64,000 nt of DNA from Methylobacterium nodulans ORS 2060 (GCF_000022085.1 NC_011894.1:212501-276500), one strand, 5' to 3'. Positions 26,790-36,078 are shown, numbered from the stretch's first letter. A program made the numbers and translations. Notes: a model not told the origin generated them from the sequence alone.

Positions 26790-28277
26790 ATGTCGACCAC
26801 GGTGCTCATCGTCGATGACGATCCCGTGCAACGGCGCCTCGCGGAGGCGATGGTCCGGCGCCTCGGCTTCGAGGCGATCGTGGCGGAGGGCGGCGAGGCG
26901 GCGCTCGCTTGCCTACGCGCCCCGGATGCGGGCATCGACGTGGTGCTCCTCGACCTCGTGATGCCCGGCGGCCTCGACGGCCTCGGCGTGCTCGCCGAGA
27001 TGCGCAGGAGCGCCATCGACACGCCGGTGATCGTCCAGACCGCGAACGGCTCGATCGACGCCGTGGTCACGGCGATGCGGGCCGGCGCCATCGATTTCGT
27101 GGTCAAGCCCGCGGGGGCCGAGCGCCTCCAGGTCTCGATCAAGAACGCCCTGCAGGTCGACCAGCTGCAGGACGAGATCCGGCGCATGCGCCGCCGTGCC
27201 TCGGGGGCGCTGACCTTCAAGGACCTGACCTCGAAGAGCCCCGACATGGGCCGGATCATCCGGCTCGCCGAGCGGGCGGCGAAGTCGAACATCCCGGTGC
27301 TGATCGAGGGCGAGTCCGGCGTCGGCAAGGAAGTGCTGGCCCGCGCCATCCAGGGCTCGGGCGAGCGGCGCGGCAAGCCCTTCGTCACCGTCAATTGCGG
27401 CGCGATCCCCGACAACCTCGTCGAGTCGACCCTGTTCGGGCACGAGAAGGGCGCCTTCACGGGCGCCACGGAGCGCCATGTCGGCAAGTTCGTGGAGGCG
27501 TCGGGCGGGACGCTGTTCCTCGACGAGATCGGCGAATTGCCGCTCGATGCCCAGGTCAAGCTGCTCCGCGCCCTCCAGGAGGGGGAGGTCGATCCGGTCG
27601 GCGGGCGCAAGAGCGTGCGGGTCGACATCCGCCTGATCTCGGCCACCAACCGCTCGCTCCTCGACCTCGTCAAGCAGGGCCGGTTCCGCGAGGATCTCTA
27701 TTACCGGCTCAACGTCTTCCCGATGACCCTGCCCCCGCTGCGGGCGCGCCGCGAGGACATTCCCGACCTCGCCCGCTCCTTCTGCGCCCGCTTCGCGGCC
27801 GAGGAGGGCAAGCGCGTGCGGGCCATCACGCCGGAGGCGATGGCGCTCATCACCCGCTACGACTGGCCCGGCAACGTGCGCCAGCTCGAGAATGCGCTCT
27901 TCCGCGCCGTGGTGCTGGCGGATGGCGACGAGCTCACGGTGGCGGAGTTCCCGCAGATCGCCGCGCAGGTCGAGGGCTTCGACGTGCGCATTCCCGCAGC
28001 CCCCAGCCTGCCGGAGGCGGTCGCTGCCTCCGCCCCCTTACGCGAGATCGTCCGCGTCGAGGTGCGCGATCCGCACGCCATCTCGCTCGTGTCCGAGGAG
28101 AGCGGCGAGATGAAGACCATGGAGGGACTGGAGGGCGAGATCATCCGCTACGCCCTGCAATTCTACCGCGGGAGGATGTCGGAAGTGTCCCGCCGCCTCG
28201 GCATCGGGCGCTCGACGCTCTACCGCAAGCTCAAGGATCTCGGGATCGACGAGGACAAGGCGGACGACGCCGCCTGA
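26790..28277 (+). CDS. Sigma54-dependent response regulator (NtrC type)
   Basis: 495 residues from ATG 26790 after an AGGGACAGG site. Receiver domain at 1-120 with VLIVDDD and phospho-acceptor Asp55 (VVLLDLVMPGG). AAA+ domain with Walker A GESGVGKE (174-181), the sigma54-contacting loop GAFTGA (221-226) intact, and GGTLFLDEIGELPL. A linker of about 60 residues precedes a Fis-type helix-turn-helix with MSEVSRRLGIGRSTLYRKL. No histidine kinase gene is adjacent. The L,D-transpeptidase gene follows on the same strand after 193 bp and is a possible target. Confidence 0.93.
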   Translation: MSTTVLIVDDDPVQRRLAEAMVRRLGFEAIVAEGGEAALACLRAPDAGIDVVLLDLVMPGGLDGLGVLAEMRRSAIDTPVIVQTANGSIDAVVTAMRAGAIDFVVKPAGAERLQVSIKNALQVDQLQDEIRRMRRRASGALTFKDLTSKSPDMGRIIRLAERAAKSNIPVLIEGESGVGKEVLARAIQGSGERRGKPFVTVNCGAIPDNLVESTLFGHEKGAFTGATERHVGKFVEASGGTLFLDEIGELPLDAQVKLLRALQEGEVDPVGGRKSVRVDIRLISATNRSLLDLVKQGRFREDLYYRLNVFPMTLPPLRARREDIPDLARSFCARFAAEEGKRVRAITPEAMALITRYDWPGNVRQLENALFRAVVLADGDELTVAEFPQIAAQVEGFDVRIPAAPSLPEAVAASAPLREIVRVEVRDPHAISLVSEESGEMKTMEGLEGEIIRYALQFYRGRMSEVSRRLGIGRSTLYRKLKDLGIDEDKADDAA

Positions 28278-28470
28278 GCCGGGGCCGGTCCGCGGCATCG
28301 CGAGCCGTCGGCGCGCCGAGCGACATCATCGCGCCCCACAAGTGTTCCATACCGGGAGGGTGCGGCATGTGTGCGATGGCACGCCTTATTGGGGCGCGCG
28401 CACTAGCTTAAGTGTTGGTTGATGTGATGATCCGCGGCCGGTGCCCGGCGGCGTGTTCCAGGAGACGATC

Positions 28471-30483
28471 ATGCTCCCCAGGCGCAGGGCCGCCGCGCTG
28501 GTCGCGGTGCTGATGGCGGGAGCCGCGAGCCTCGCCGGCGCGCGGGCACAGGAGGCTGCCCCGCCCGCAAGCCCGCCCGAAGCGGCGGCCCCCACGCCGC
28601 CCGCGGCCGCCGAGGCGCCCGTGCAGGCCACCGAGCCGCCGGCAGAAACCGCCGCGCCGCAGGCACAACCGGCCGAGGCTCCGGCTCAGGCTGCCGAGGC
28701 ATCCAAGCCGCCGCTGCCGGATGATCCGGTCGCGGCGGCGATCGCCACCAAGCTCGCGGATTCCACCGTTCCCCTCCTGCGCCGCTTCGGGCGCAGGGAG
28801 CGGGAGGCGCTCCAGGCCTTCTACGCGCTCGGGGCCTTCAAGCCGGTCTGGATCACTGATGGCGCCTGGACCGATGCGGCCAAGGCCGTGATCGCCCGGC
28901 TCGGCGCCGCCGGGGAGGACGGGCTCGATCCTCTCGACTACCCGATCCCGACGCTCGGCATCCCGACGGGCTCGCCCGCCGACCTCGCGGAGGCGGACCT
29001 GAAGCTCTCGGCCGCCGCGGCGCTCTATGCCCGCGACGCACGGGGCGGGCGCATCGAGCCGTCGCGGCTCTCGCGGCTCATCACCCCGAAGCTCGACCTG
29101 CCCAGCGCCGACGCGGTGCTGCCGCGGCTCGCCGCCGCCGGGCCGGGCGCCAACGCGGTGCTGCAATCCTACAATCCCTCCCAGACAGGCTACCTCGCCC
29201 TGAAGGCGAAGCTCGCGGCGCTCCGCAGCCAGCGGCCCGGCGGCGTGCCGATGGTGCGCCTGCCGAAGGGCCCGACCCTGAAGCCCGGCATGCGCGACGC
29301 CCGCGTGCCGCTGATCCGCGCCCGGTTCGGGCTCGGGCCTGCGGACGACGCCACCGCCTACGACGCGGCGGTCGCGGGCGCGGTCGAGCGCTTCCAGCGC
29401 GAGCGGGGGCTCGCCGCCACCGGAATCCTCAATCCGGAGACGGTCGCGGCGCTCGCCGGCCCCTCGCCCGGGCGGCAGGAGGCGGACCTCCTCGCCAACA
29501 TGGAGCGCTGGCGCTGGCTGCCCGCCGACCTCGGCAAGACCCACGTCTGGGTCAACATCCCCGAATACAAGGTGCGGGTGGTGTCCGGCACCCGGGTCGT
29601 GGACGAGGCCCGGGTGATCGTCGGCAAGCCCGACTCGCCGACGCCGGTCTTCTCCGGCGAGATGACCTACGCGGTGGTCAACCCGTCCTGGAACGTGCCG
29701 CCCTCGATCCTCAAGAACGAGTTCCTGCCCCGCCTCGCCCGCGACCCAACCTATGCGGCCCGTCTCGGCTACGAGGTGGTCCGGCGCGGCAACGGCATCG
29801 CGATCCGCCAGCCGCCGGGCGAGCGCAACGCCCTCGGCTTCATCAAGTTCATGTTCCCGAACGACCACGCGGTCTATCTCCACGACACGCCGAACCGGGC
29901 GCTCTTCGCCCGCAGCGCGCGGGCCCTGAGCCACGGCTGCGTGCGCGTGGACGATCCGTTCCGCTTCGCGGAGGTGGTGCTCGGCCCGACCTGGCCGACC
30001 GAGCGCCTCAAGCGGCTCATCGGCAAGGGCGAGCGGACCGTGATGCTGCCCGAGAAGCTGCCGGTCCACCTCGCCTATTTCACCCTGGTGGCGGACGAGG
30101 CCGGGACCCTGCGCCAGTTCGACGACCTCTACGGCATCAATGCCCGCGTGAAGATGGCCCTCGGCCTGTCGAACGAGCCCCTCCCGGCCCCGGAGGTGTC
30201 CCGCAAGCCGAAGGTGAAGCCGGCTCCCGCGCATTCTCCTCCTCCTCACGCGCCCGCGCCCGTTCCTCATGCGCCCACGCGCGAGGCGCGGGCCGCCCGC
30301 ACCGCTCCCGCGCCCGCGCGCGAGGCGCGGCCCGCCCGCGTCGTCGCCCAGGCGCCCCGCCGCACGCGCCCGGTCGCCACGGCGGGCCAGGCCGTGGTGC
30401 AGCCGGCCCCGGACTACTACGCCCCGGCTCCGGCTTACGCGCCGGCTCCGGCGCCCGCCTCCTCCCGCTTCGGCTGGTGGTGA
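28471..30483 (+). CDS. L,D-transpeptidase, YcbB/LdtD type
   Basis: 670 residues from ATG 28471 behind AGGAGACG. Signal peptide, then an Ala/Pro-rich linker to about residue 85, a YcbB-type scaffold region, a peptidoglycan-binding domain at about 270-330 (FQRERGLAATGILNPETV), and a YkuD catalytic domain ending in SHGCVRVDDP with Cys490. A Pro/Ala/Arg-rich tail of about 90 residues follows. Family role: formation of 3-3 (mDAP-mDAP) crosslinks in the periplasm. A YcbK/MepK-type gene lies downstream, the same neighbour pair as ycbB-ycbK in E. coli. Confidence 0.92.
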   Translation: MLPRRRAAALVAVLMAGAASLAGARAQEAAPPASPPEAAAPTPPAAAEAPVQATEPPAETAAPQAQPAEAPAQAAEASKPPLPDDPVAAAIATKLADSTVPLLRRFGRREREALQAFYALGAFKPVWITDGAWTDAAKAVIARLGAAGEDGLDPLDYPIPTLGIPTGSPADLAEADLKLSAAAALYARDARGGRIEPSRLSRLITPKLDLPSADAVLPRLAAAGPGANAVLQSYNPSQTGYLALKAKLAALRSQRPGGVPMVRLPKGPTLKPGMRDARVPLIRARFGLGPADDATAYDAAVAGAVERFQRERGLAATGILNPETVAALAGPSPGRQEADLLANMERWRWLPADLGKTHVWVNIPEYKVRVVSGTRVVDEARVIVGKPDSPTPVFSGEMTYAVVNPSWNVPPSILKNEFLPRLARDPTYAARLGYEVVRRGNGIAIRQPPGERNALGFIKFMFPNDHAVYLHDTPNRALFARSARALSHGCVRVDDPFRFAEVVLGPTWPTERLKRLIGKGERTVMLPEKLPVHLAYFTLVADEAGTLRQFDDLYGINARVKMALGLSNEPLPAPEVSRKPKVKPAPAHSPPPHAPAPVPHAPTREARAARTAPAPAREARPARVVAQAPRRTRPVATAGQAVVQPAPDYYAPAPAYAPAPAPASSRFGWW

Positions 30484-30542
30484 CCCGTCCCGGATGCCCG
30501 CGGCTCGGGCGGCATCCGTTCACGTTGGAATGGATGCCGCCC

Positions 30543-30607
30543 TAAGCCTTTGAGTTTGCCGCATTTTCTACGACGAACCGGGATCCGCTTCGTCGGAAGA
30601 TGCTCTA
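30543..30607. repeat. Family-A repeat, copy A2
   Basis: Arms GCATTTTC (30561-30568) and GAAGATGC (30596-30603), pairing with one G-U wobble, and an inner ACGAA/TTCGT pair. It is nearly identical to A1 at 4779-4838. It lies between the L,D-transpeptidase and DUF882 genes. Confidence 0.8.
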
Positions 30608-30709
30608 GCGGCCGATTTTCGCCATGGTTAAGCCTTAACCGTCACCGCAAAAGGAATTCAGGGTGCCGGTAACCGTCTCTTCACGGTTCTCGGCAACCCT
30701 GCATTCACC

Positions 30710-32242
30710 ATGGCGGCCGCCGTCGCGCGGCAGGATGCGGGAGCGGAGACGATCGTGCGAGCGCTGCTGCGGACCGGCTGCCGGACGGCAGCGACCCTTC
30801 GCGAGTTCCGGTCCCGCAGCGCGGATGTCCCTCGTCTCCGACCCTCCCTGCGCCGGGCCGGGCTCGCCGCCGCGGCGGTGGCGGCGGCGCTGGTCGGCGG
30901 GACCCGCGGCACCCAGGACGCAGCCGCCAACGGCGACACCCGGACGCTCTCGATCATCCACGAGCACACCAAGGAGAGTGCGACCGTCACCTTCAAGCGG
31001 GATGGGCGCTACGACCGGGCGGCGCTGGAACAGCTCAACTGGCTCCTGCGCGACTGGCGCATCGACGAGCCGACCAAGATGGATCCGCGCCTCTTCGACG
31101 TGGTCTGGGAGGCGCATCGGGCCAGCGGGTCTCGGGACGCGGTCCATATCGTCTCGGCCTACCGGTCGCCGCAGACGAACGCGGCCCTGCGCCGCCGCTC
31201 CCGCGCGGTCGCCGAGCACAGCCAGCACATGCTCGGCAAGGCGATGGATTTCTTCCTGACCGACGTCTCGGTGGACCAGATCCGCGAGATCGGCATGCGG
31301 ATGCAGCGCGGCGGGGTCGGCTGGTACCCGCACGCCTACAATCCCTTCGTGCATCTCGATGTCGGCTCCGTGCGTGCCTGGCCACGCATGTCCTACGACC
31401 AGCTGGCCCGGCTGTTTCCGGACGGGCGCACGGTCCACCTGCCGCGGGACGGCCGCCCGCTCCCGGGCTACGAGGTGGCGAAGGCCGAGATCCTCGCCCG
31501 CGGCGGCTCGGTGCTGGGCTACGGCCAAGCCGTCGCGGCCCTCGACGAGGAGGACAGCCCGAGCGTCGTCGGCCAGTTCTTCAGCATGCTGTTCGGCGGC
31601 GGGTCGAAACCTGCCCCGGCTCCGGCTCCGGCTCCGCAGGCGCCCCCGCGCGTGCGGCCCGTGGCCCTCGCGAGCGCGGCACCGGACGATGCGGGCACCC
31701 GCGGCGCCCTCGCCTATGCGGCGCAGCCGGATCCGCGCGCCGCGTTGCTCCGCGACGCAAGCCCTCCGCCGGCCGCACCGGGCCCCGCCGCGGCGGGCCC
31801 GGCCGAACCGCCCGCCCCGTCCGAGGCGGCCGCGCCGCTGCCGCCGCGCCGTCCGGCCGAGTTCGCCGCCCTGGCCGAGGCGCTCGCCGCCGCGCCGCTG
31901 CCGCCCGCGCGGCCGGCCGCCGTCCAGATCGCGTCGGCGGACCCGGCGGCGCTCGGGCCGCTGCTGCCTCCGCGCTCATCCCGCTCGCCCGTCGCCGAGG
32001 CCGCGGCAGGCGACGCGAAGGCCCAGCTTCGCGCGTTGTTCGTCGCCGCGGCGGACCCGGCCGCGCCACAGGGAAGCGCCGTCCAGCTCACCCAGGCCCG
32101 CACGGCCTCCCGCGGGACGCCGCCGGCGGGTCTCGTCGCCGCACCGGCCGGGGACGTCGCCCTGCGGTTCCAGCCGCGCGGGCCGGAGGCCGTCGATGCC
32201 GGCCGGTTCTCGGGCTCTGCCGTCAAGCCAGGATCGCGCTGA
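30710..32242 (+). CDS. DUF882/YcbK-type (MepK-like) murein endopeptidase
   Basis: 510 residues. A hydrophobic segment (about 50-65) is a signal or anchor. The conserved domain spans about 78-235: IVSAYRSPQTNAALR, then SQHMLGKAMDFFL (His173, Asp180) and FVHLDVGSVR (His215), the zinc ligands of the peptidase M15-like fold. E. coli YcbK/MepK cuts 3-3 crosslinks. The remaining 270 residues are Ala/Pro-rich and low complexity, much longer than in the compact E. coli protein. An ATG further in (about residue 41-50 region) cannot be excluded as the true start. Confidence 0.85.
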   Translation: MAAAVARQDAGAETIVRALLRTGCRTAATLREFRSRSADVPRLRPSLRRAGLAAAAVAAALVGGTRGTQDAAANGDTRTLSIIHEHTKESATVTFKRDGRYDRAALEQLNWLLRDWRIDEPTKMDPRLFDVVWEAHRASGSRDAVHIVSAYRSPQTNAALRRRSRAVAEHSQHMLGKAMDFFLTDVSVDQIREIGMRMQRGGVGWYPHAYNPFVHLDVGSVRAWPRMSYDQLARLFPDGRTVHLPRDGRPLPGYEVAKAEILARGGSVLGYGQAVAALDEEDSPSVVGQFFSMLFGGGSKPAPAPAPAPQAPPRVRPVALASAAPDDAGTRGALAYAAQPDPRAALLRDASPPPAAPGPAAAGPAEPPAPSEAAAPLPPRRPAEFAALAEALAAAPLPPARPAAVQIASADPAALGPLLPPRSSRSPVAEAAAGDAKAQLRALFVAAADPAAPQGSAVQLTQARTASRGTPPAGLVAAPAGDVALRFQPRGPEAVDAGRFSGSAVKPGSR

Positions 32243-32269
32243 CCGCCGCGCGCCGGACCATCGAGTGCC

Positions 32270-32390
32270 GGTTCTCTCGACGGTTTCGACCTGACCCTGC
32301 GGGCGGGCGAGATCGTGGCCCTGCTCGGCCCCAACGGCGCGGGCAAGACCAGCCCGATGCGGCTCTTCGCCGGGCGGCTGGCGCACGGAT
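32270..32390 (+). pseudogene. ABC-transporter ATPase N-terminal scrap
   Basis: The frame reads [20 protein letters not shown] and [17 protein letters not shown]: first strands, Walker A and the start of the next helix of an ABC ATPase. No start codon context or downstream homology remains; the frame continues as Arg-rich noise. The usual Thr/Ser after GKT is followed by Pro, another sign of decay. Confidence 0.7.
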
Positions 32391-32423
32391 CTGGTCGACG
32401 GCGCGCCGCTCGCGACCTGCCGC

Positions 32424-32600
32424 ATGTCCACGTCTCTCGGACAGGCCTGGGCCGGCTTCTCGAAGAACGCCCATGAGGGCCTCCCGGTCTGGACGCTCCT
32501 GCTCTTCGGCGGGCATGTTCTGCCCTGGCTGCCCGTGCTCGCGGGGATGCCGGCTGTCTTCCGGCCCTGCTGGCCTCGCTTGGCACGCGGCTCGCAGTGA
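32424..32600 (+). pseudogene. Membrane glycosyltransferase-like C-terminal scrap
   Basis: A 58-codon frame with [14 protein letters not shown] followed by a hydrophobic stretch (VWTLLLFGGHVLPWLPVL). The GFxKNxxEG element before membrane helices is common near the end of family-2 membrane glycosyltransferases. Nothing of the catalytic domain is present. It follows the ABC scrap by about 30 bp, so two unrelated remnants are fused here. Confidence 0.45.
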
Positions 32601-32709
32601 CTGGCAGGGCCGGACCTATCCGGCGGCATGGCGGGAGTGCAGAGGGACCGGGTCCCTCTGCCGGGGGTGCAGGGGGCGCGGAGCCCCCTGCATCGTGAGA
32701 GGAGGCACC

Positions 32710-34119
32710 ATGACGGAGATCCGGCACCTCGACGGAGCGGCGCTGCTCAGGCGCTACCGCGAACGCTCCCTGTCGCCGCGCGAGGTGGTGGCGGACGTGC
32801 TGTCCCGAACCGCGGCGCAGGAGCCGGCGGTGAACGCCTTCATCCTGGCCGACGGGGAGGCGGCGCTCGCAGCGGCCGCGGCCTCCGAGGCACGCTGGGC
32901 GGCCGGCGCCCCCTGCGGCCCCCTCGACGGGCTGCCCGTGACCATCAAGGACAACATCGCCTGGGCGGGGCATCCGATGCGGCGCGGCTCGCGGGTGAGC
33001 CCGGAGACGCCGCTGTCCGAGAACGCCCCCGCGGTCGACCGGCTGCTGGAGGCGGGGGCGATCCCGGTCGGCAAGACGACGATGCCGGAATTCGGCTGGA
33101 AGGGCCTCGGCGATTCGACGCTCACCGGCATCACCCGCAATCCCTGGGACCTCTCGCGCACCACCGGCGGCTCCTCCGCGGGGGCCGCCGCCGCGGCGGC
33201 GCTCGATCTCGGCCTCGCGCATCTCGGCACGGACGGGGCGGGCTCGATCCGCATCCCGGCCGCCTTCTGCGGCGTGTTCGGCCTCAAGCCGAGCTACGGG
33301 CGCGTGCCGGCCTATCCACCCTCCCCGTTCGGGCCGGTGGCGCATCTCGGGCCGCTGGCCCGGCGTGTCGGGGACGCGGCGCTGATGATGCGGGCGATCG
33401 CACGGCCGGATGCGCGGGACATGGCGGCCTGGCTCAGCGAGCCGCCGGACTACTCGGCGGGCTTGGAGACGGGCTTGCGCGGCCTTCGCGTCGCCTGGAG
33501 CCCGCGGCTCGGCTTTGCCCGGCAGGTCGATCCGGAGGTGGCGGCGCTGACGGCGAAGGCGGCCGCCGCCTTTGCGGATCTCGGCGCGATCGTGGAGGAG
33601 GCGGATCCGGGTTTCGCCGATCCGGTCGAGACCCTCAACGGCATCTGGCTCGTCGGCGCCTGGAGCGTGCTGCGCGCCCTTCCGGAGGACCGGCGTCCCG
33701 AGGTGGAGCCCGCCCTGCGGGCAGCGGCCGAGCGGGGCAGCCGCATCGCGGCGCCGGATTTCCTCGCCGCGCTCAACGCGCGCGCCGCGGTCTACACCGC
33801 GATGGCGCGATTCCACGCGCGCTACGACCTCCTCCTGACGCCGTCCACCGCCGTGGCGGCCTTCGCGGCCGGCCATCTCACGCCTCCGGACGGCTCCTAC
33901 GGCGAGGATTGGCTCGCCTGGACCCCGTTCTCGTACCCGTTCAACCTCACCGGGCAACCGGCGGCGAGCGTGCCTTGCGGCCTGACGCGAGCCGGGCTCC
34001 CGGTCGGCCTCCAGATCGTCGGGCCGATGGGCGAGGACGCGCGGGTGCTCGCGGCCGCCCGGGCCTTCGAGGCGGCGCGGCCCTGGCCGGTGCTGGACGC
34101 GCCCCGGCAGCCCACCTGA
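32710..34119 (+). CDS. Amidase signature family hydrolase
   Basis: 469 residues from ATG 32710 behind GAGAGGAGG. The Ser-cisSer-Lys triad is visible: VTIKDN (Lys80), GGSSAGAA (Ser155) and TDGAGSIRIP (nucleophile Ser179), matching GatA spacing. It hydrolyses an amide; GatA itself is unlikely because gatC/gatB are absent and the context differs. The stop is 7 bp before the Mut7-C gene, so the two are probably co-transcribed. Confidence 0.92.
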   Translation: MTEIRHLDGAALLRRYRERSLSPREVVADVLSRTAAQEPAVNAFILADGEAALAAAAASEARWAAGAPCGPLDGLPVTIKDNIAWAGHPMRRGSRVSPETPLSENAPAVDRLLEAGAIPVGKTTMPEFGWKGLGDSTLTGITRNPWDLSRTTGGSSAGAAAAAALDLGLAHLGTDGAGSIRIPAAFCGVFGLKPSYGRVPAYPPSPFGPVAHLGPLARRVGDAALMMRAIARPDARDMAAWLSEPPDYSAGLETGLRGLRVAWSPRLGFARQVDPEVAALTAKAAAAFADLGAIVEEADPGFADPVETLNGIWLVGAWSVLRALPEDRRPEVEPALRAAAERGSRIAAPDFLAALNARAAVYTAMARFHARYDLLLTPSTAVAAFAAGHLTPPDGSYGEDWLAWTPFSYPFNLTGQPAASVPCGLTRAGLPVGLQIVGPMGEDARVLAAARAFEAARPWPVLDAPRQPT

Positions 34120-34126
34120 GCCGCCC

Positions 34127-34630
34127 ATGGCGCCCCTCGGCCCGGCGCCGCGCTGGCTCTGCGACGAGATGCTGGCGCGGCTCGCGCGCCTGCTGCGCGC
34201 GGCCGGCCACGACACCGCGCTCGCCGCATCCGGCATGCCGGATCGCGCGATCCTGGAGACGGCCGAACGGGAGGAGCGCCTGCTGCTCACCCGGGACCGG
34301 CGGCTTGCCGCCGCGGCCGGAGCCCGGGCCCTGCTGATCCCCGAGAACGATCCGGAGGAACAGGCGCGGCATCTCGCGCGCCATTGCGGCATCGACTGGA
34401 ACCTCGCCCGGTTCACGCGCTGCCTGATGGACAATGCGCTTCTGCGGGAGGCGCCGCCCGAGGAGATCGCGGCCCTGCCCCTCTCCACCCGGGCGGGGCC
34501 CGGCCCGTTCCGGGCCTGCCCGGTTTGCGGGCGGATCTACTGGCCGGGCAGCCACGTCCGCCGGATGCTGGACCGCCTCGACCGGCTGGCCGCCGCTGCC
34601 GGCACGCCGGACCCGGGCGGGAGGTCGTAG
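34127..34630 (+). CDS. Mut7-C RNase domain protein
   Basis: 167 residues. The opening WLCDEMLARLARLLRAAGHD and ILLTRD-like LLLTRDRRLA give the PIN-like Mut7-C fold with acidic residues. The C-terminal CPVCGRIYWPGSHVRRM is the family's zinc-ribbon-like end (the second Cys pair is FRACPVC). These proteins are predicted ribonucleases; targets are unknown. It follows the amidase gene with a 7-bp gap. Confidence 0.88.
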   Translation: MAPLGPAPRWLCDEMLARLARLLRAAGHDTALAASGMPDRAILETAEREERLLLTRDRRLAAAAGARALLIPENDPEEQARHLARHCGIDWNLARFTRCLMDNALLREAPPEEIAALPLSTRAGPGPFRACPVCGRIYWPGSHVRRMLDRLDRLAAAAGTPDPGGRS

Positions 34631-34727
34631 GCAAGCGTGACGCCGCCGAGGCCATTTGCCTCCCGCCGAACCTTGCGGTTTAAGCCGAGGACTTCGCGTC
34701 GCAGGCCCGTCTGGTTCCGTGGGCAGG

Positions 34728-35510
34728 ATGCGGCGGGCCTTCCGGAGAGCCGATCCCGTGACCGATACCGCCCTTGCACTGTTCCTGGACTTCGACGGCA
34801 CGCTCGTCGACATCGCCCCGCGGCCCGATCAGGTGGTCGTGCCCGCGGAGCTTCCCGCGGCGCTCGCGACGCTGCGCGGCAGGCTCGGCGGCGCGCTCGC
34901 CATCGTCACCGGCCGCCCGATCGCCACGATCGACGGCTTTCTCGCGCCCGAGCGCTTCGATGTCGGCGGCCTGCACGGCGTCGAGATGCGGCGCGGCGAC
35001 CGGGTGGCGGGCTGCGAGCCCTCCGCCCATCCGACGCTCCGTGCGGGTGTCGCGCGGCTGCAGGACCAGACCGCCCCGCTCGAGGCGGTGCTGATCGAGG
35101 ACAAGGGCTGCTCGGTGGCGGTGCATTGGCGCCTCGCGACCCCGACCGACGCCCGCAAGGCGCAGGACGCGGTCGAGCGCCTCGCGGCGGATCTCGGCTC
35201 CGCCTACCGGCTGCAGCTCGGCAAGGCCGTGGGCGAGATCCTGCCCGCGACGGCCACCAAGGGCCATGCGATCCGGGCCTTCCAGGAAGATGCGCCCTAT
35301 GCGGGCCGCCGCGCCGTCTTCTTCGGCGACGACCTCACCGACGAGAAGGCCTTCGCGACCGTCAACGCGGATGGGGGCGTGAGCGTGCGCATCGGCGGGG
35401 GCGAGACGATCGCGCAGCACCGCCTCGCCCAGCCGGAGGATGTGCGCGACCTCATCCTGCGCTGGGCCGGGGGTGCGCCGGTCGATCCCGAGGCGCTGCC
35501 GAGGGCGTGA
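34728..35510 (+). CDS. otsB: Trehalose-6-phosphate phosphatase
   Basis: 260 residues from ATG 34728; a GTG at 34758 with a CGGAGAG site upstream is a plausible alternative (250 residues). HAD motifs: LFLDFDGTLVDIAPRP (Asp21 nucleophile by the longer start), IVTGRP, and FFGDDLTDEKAF; GLHGVE-type sequence is present. It removes phosphate from trehalose-6-phosphate. otsA is not in the window. Trehalose is a compatible solute, so the gene belongs to osmotic or desiccation stress. Confidence 0.93.
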   Translation: MRRAFRRADPVTDTALALFLDFDGTLVDIAPRPDQVVVPAELPAALATLRGRLGGALAIVTGRPIATIDGFLAPERFDVGGLHGVEMRRGDRVAGCEPSAHPTLRAGVARLQDQTAPLEAVLIEDKGCSVAVHWRLATPTDARKAQDAVERLAADLGSAYRLQLGKAVGEILPATATKGHAIRAFQEDAPYAGRRAVFFGDDLTDEKAFATVNADGGVSVRIGGGETIAQHRLAQPEDVRDLILRWAGGAPVDPEALPRA

Positions 35511-35587
35511 GAGGCGGGCCTCTCGGCACGGGGCGGCGGGCGTGCTAACCCGGCCACCCGTTCCACAAGCGAGGACCATTCCCCGCG

Positions 35588-36010
35588 ATGCGCCTCTCCC
35601 CCTTCCTTCGTGCCGGAGCCCTGCTGATTGCCATGACCGCCGCTGCTTCCTCCGCCGACTTCACCACCACCCCCTCGGGCCTCAAGTACAAGGACGATGT
35701 CGTCGGCACCGGCCCGGCGCCGGCGGCCGGCCAGACCGTCAGCGTCCATTACACCGGCTGGCTCGATGAGAAGGGCCGCAAGGGCAAGAAGTTCGACAGC
35801 TCGGTCGATCGCGGCCAGCCGCTCAACTTCGCGGTCGGCACCGGCCAGGTGATCAAGGGCTGGGACGAGGGTCTCTCGACCATGAAGGTCGGCGGCAAGC
35901 GCACGCTGGTGATCCCGCCGGATCTCGGCTACGGCGCGCGGGGCGCCGGCGGGGTCATCCCGCCGAACGCCACGCTGATCTTCGACGTGGAACTGCTCGG
36001 CGTGCGCTGA
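35588..36010 (+). CDS. FKBP-type peptidyl-prolyl cis-trans isomerase, exported
   Basis: 140 residues: an N-terminal signal peptide (LRAGALLIAMTAAASS) then one FKBP domain with SVHYTGWL, FDSSVDRGQPLNFAVGTGQVIKGWDE-type core, GGKRTLVIPPDLGYGARGAGG and NATLIFDVELL. All ligand-pocket aromatics of small FKBPs appear present. A periplasmic folding catalyst is the likely role. Short single gene. Confidence 0.94.
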   Translation: MRLSPFLRAGALLIAMTAAASSADFTTTPSGLKYKDDVVGTGPAPAAGQTVSVHYTGWLDEKGRKGKKFDSSVDRGQPLNFAVGTGQVIKGWDEGLSTMKVGGKRTLVIPPDLGYGARGAGGVIPPNATLIFDVELLGVR

Positions 36011-36078
36011 CGCCGAGAGCGGAGGGGCGGGCCGCCCAGGCGACCCTGATCAAGCGCAGCCCGTCTGCCGTAATCCCT

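Noticed and set aside
28377..28391. Possible sigma54 promoter (TGGCAC ... TTGG) before the L,D-transpeptidase gene
   Set aside because: The two elements are one base too far apart for the strict -24/-12 spacing, and the -12 element reads TTGG rather than TTGC.
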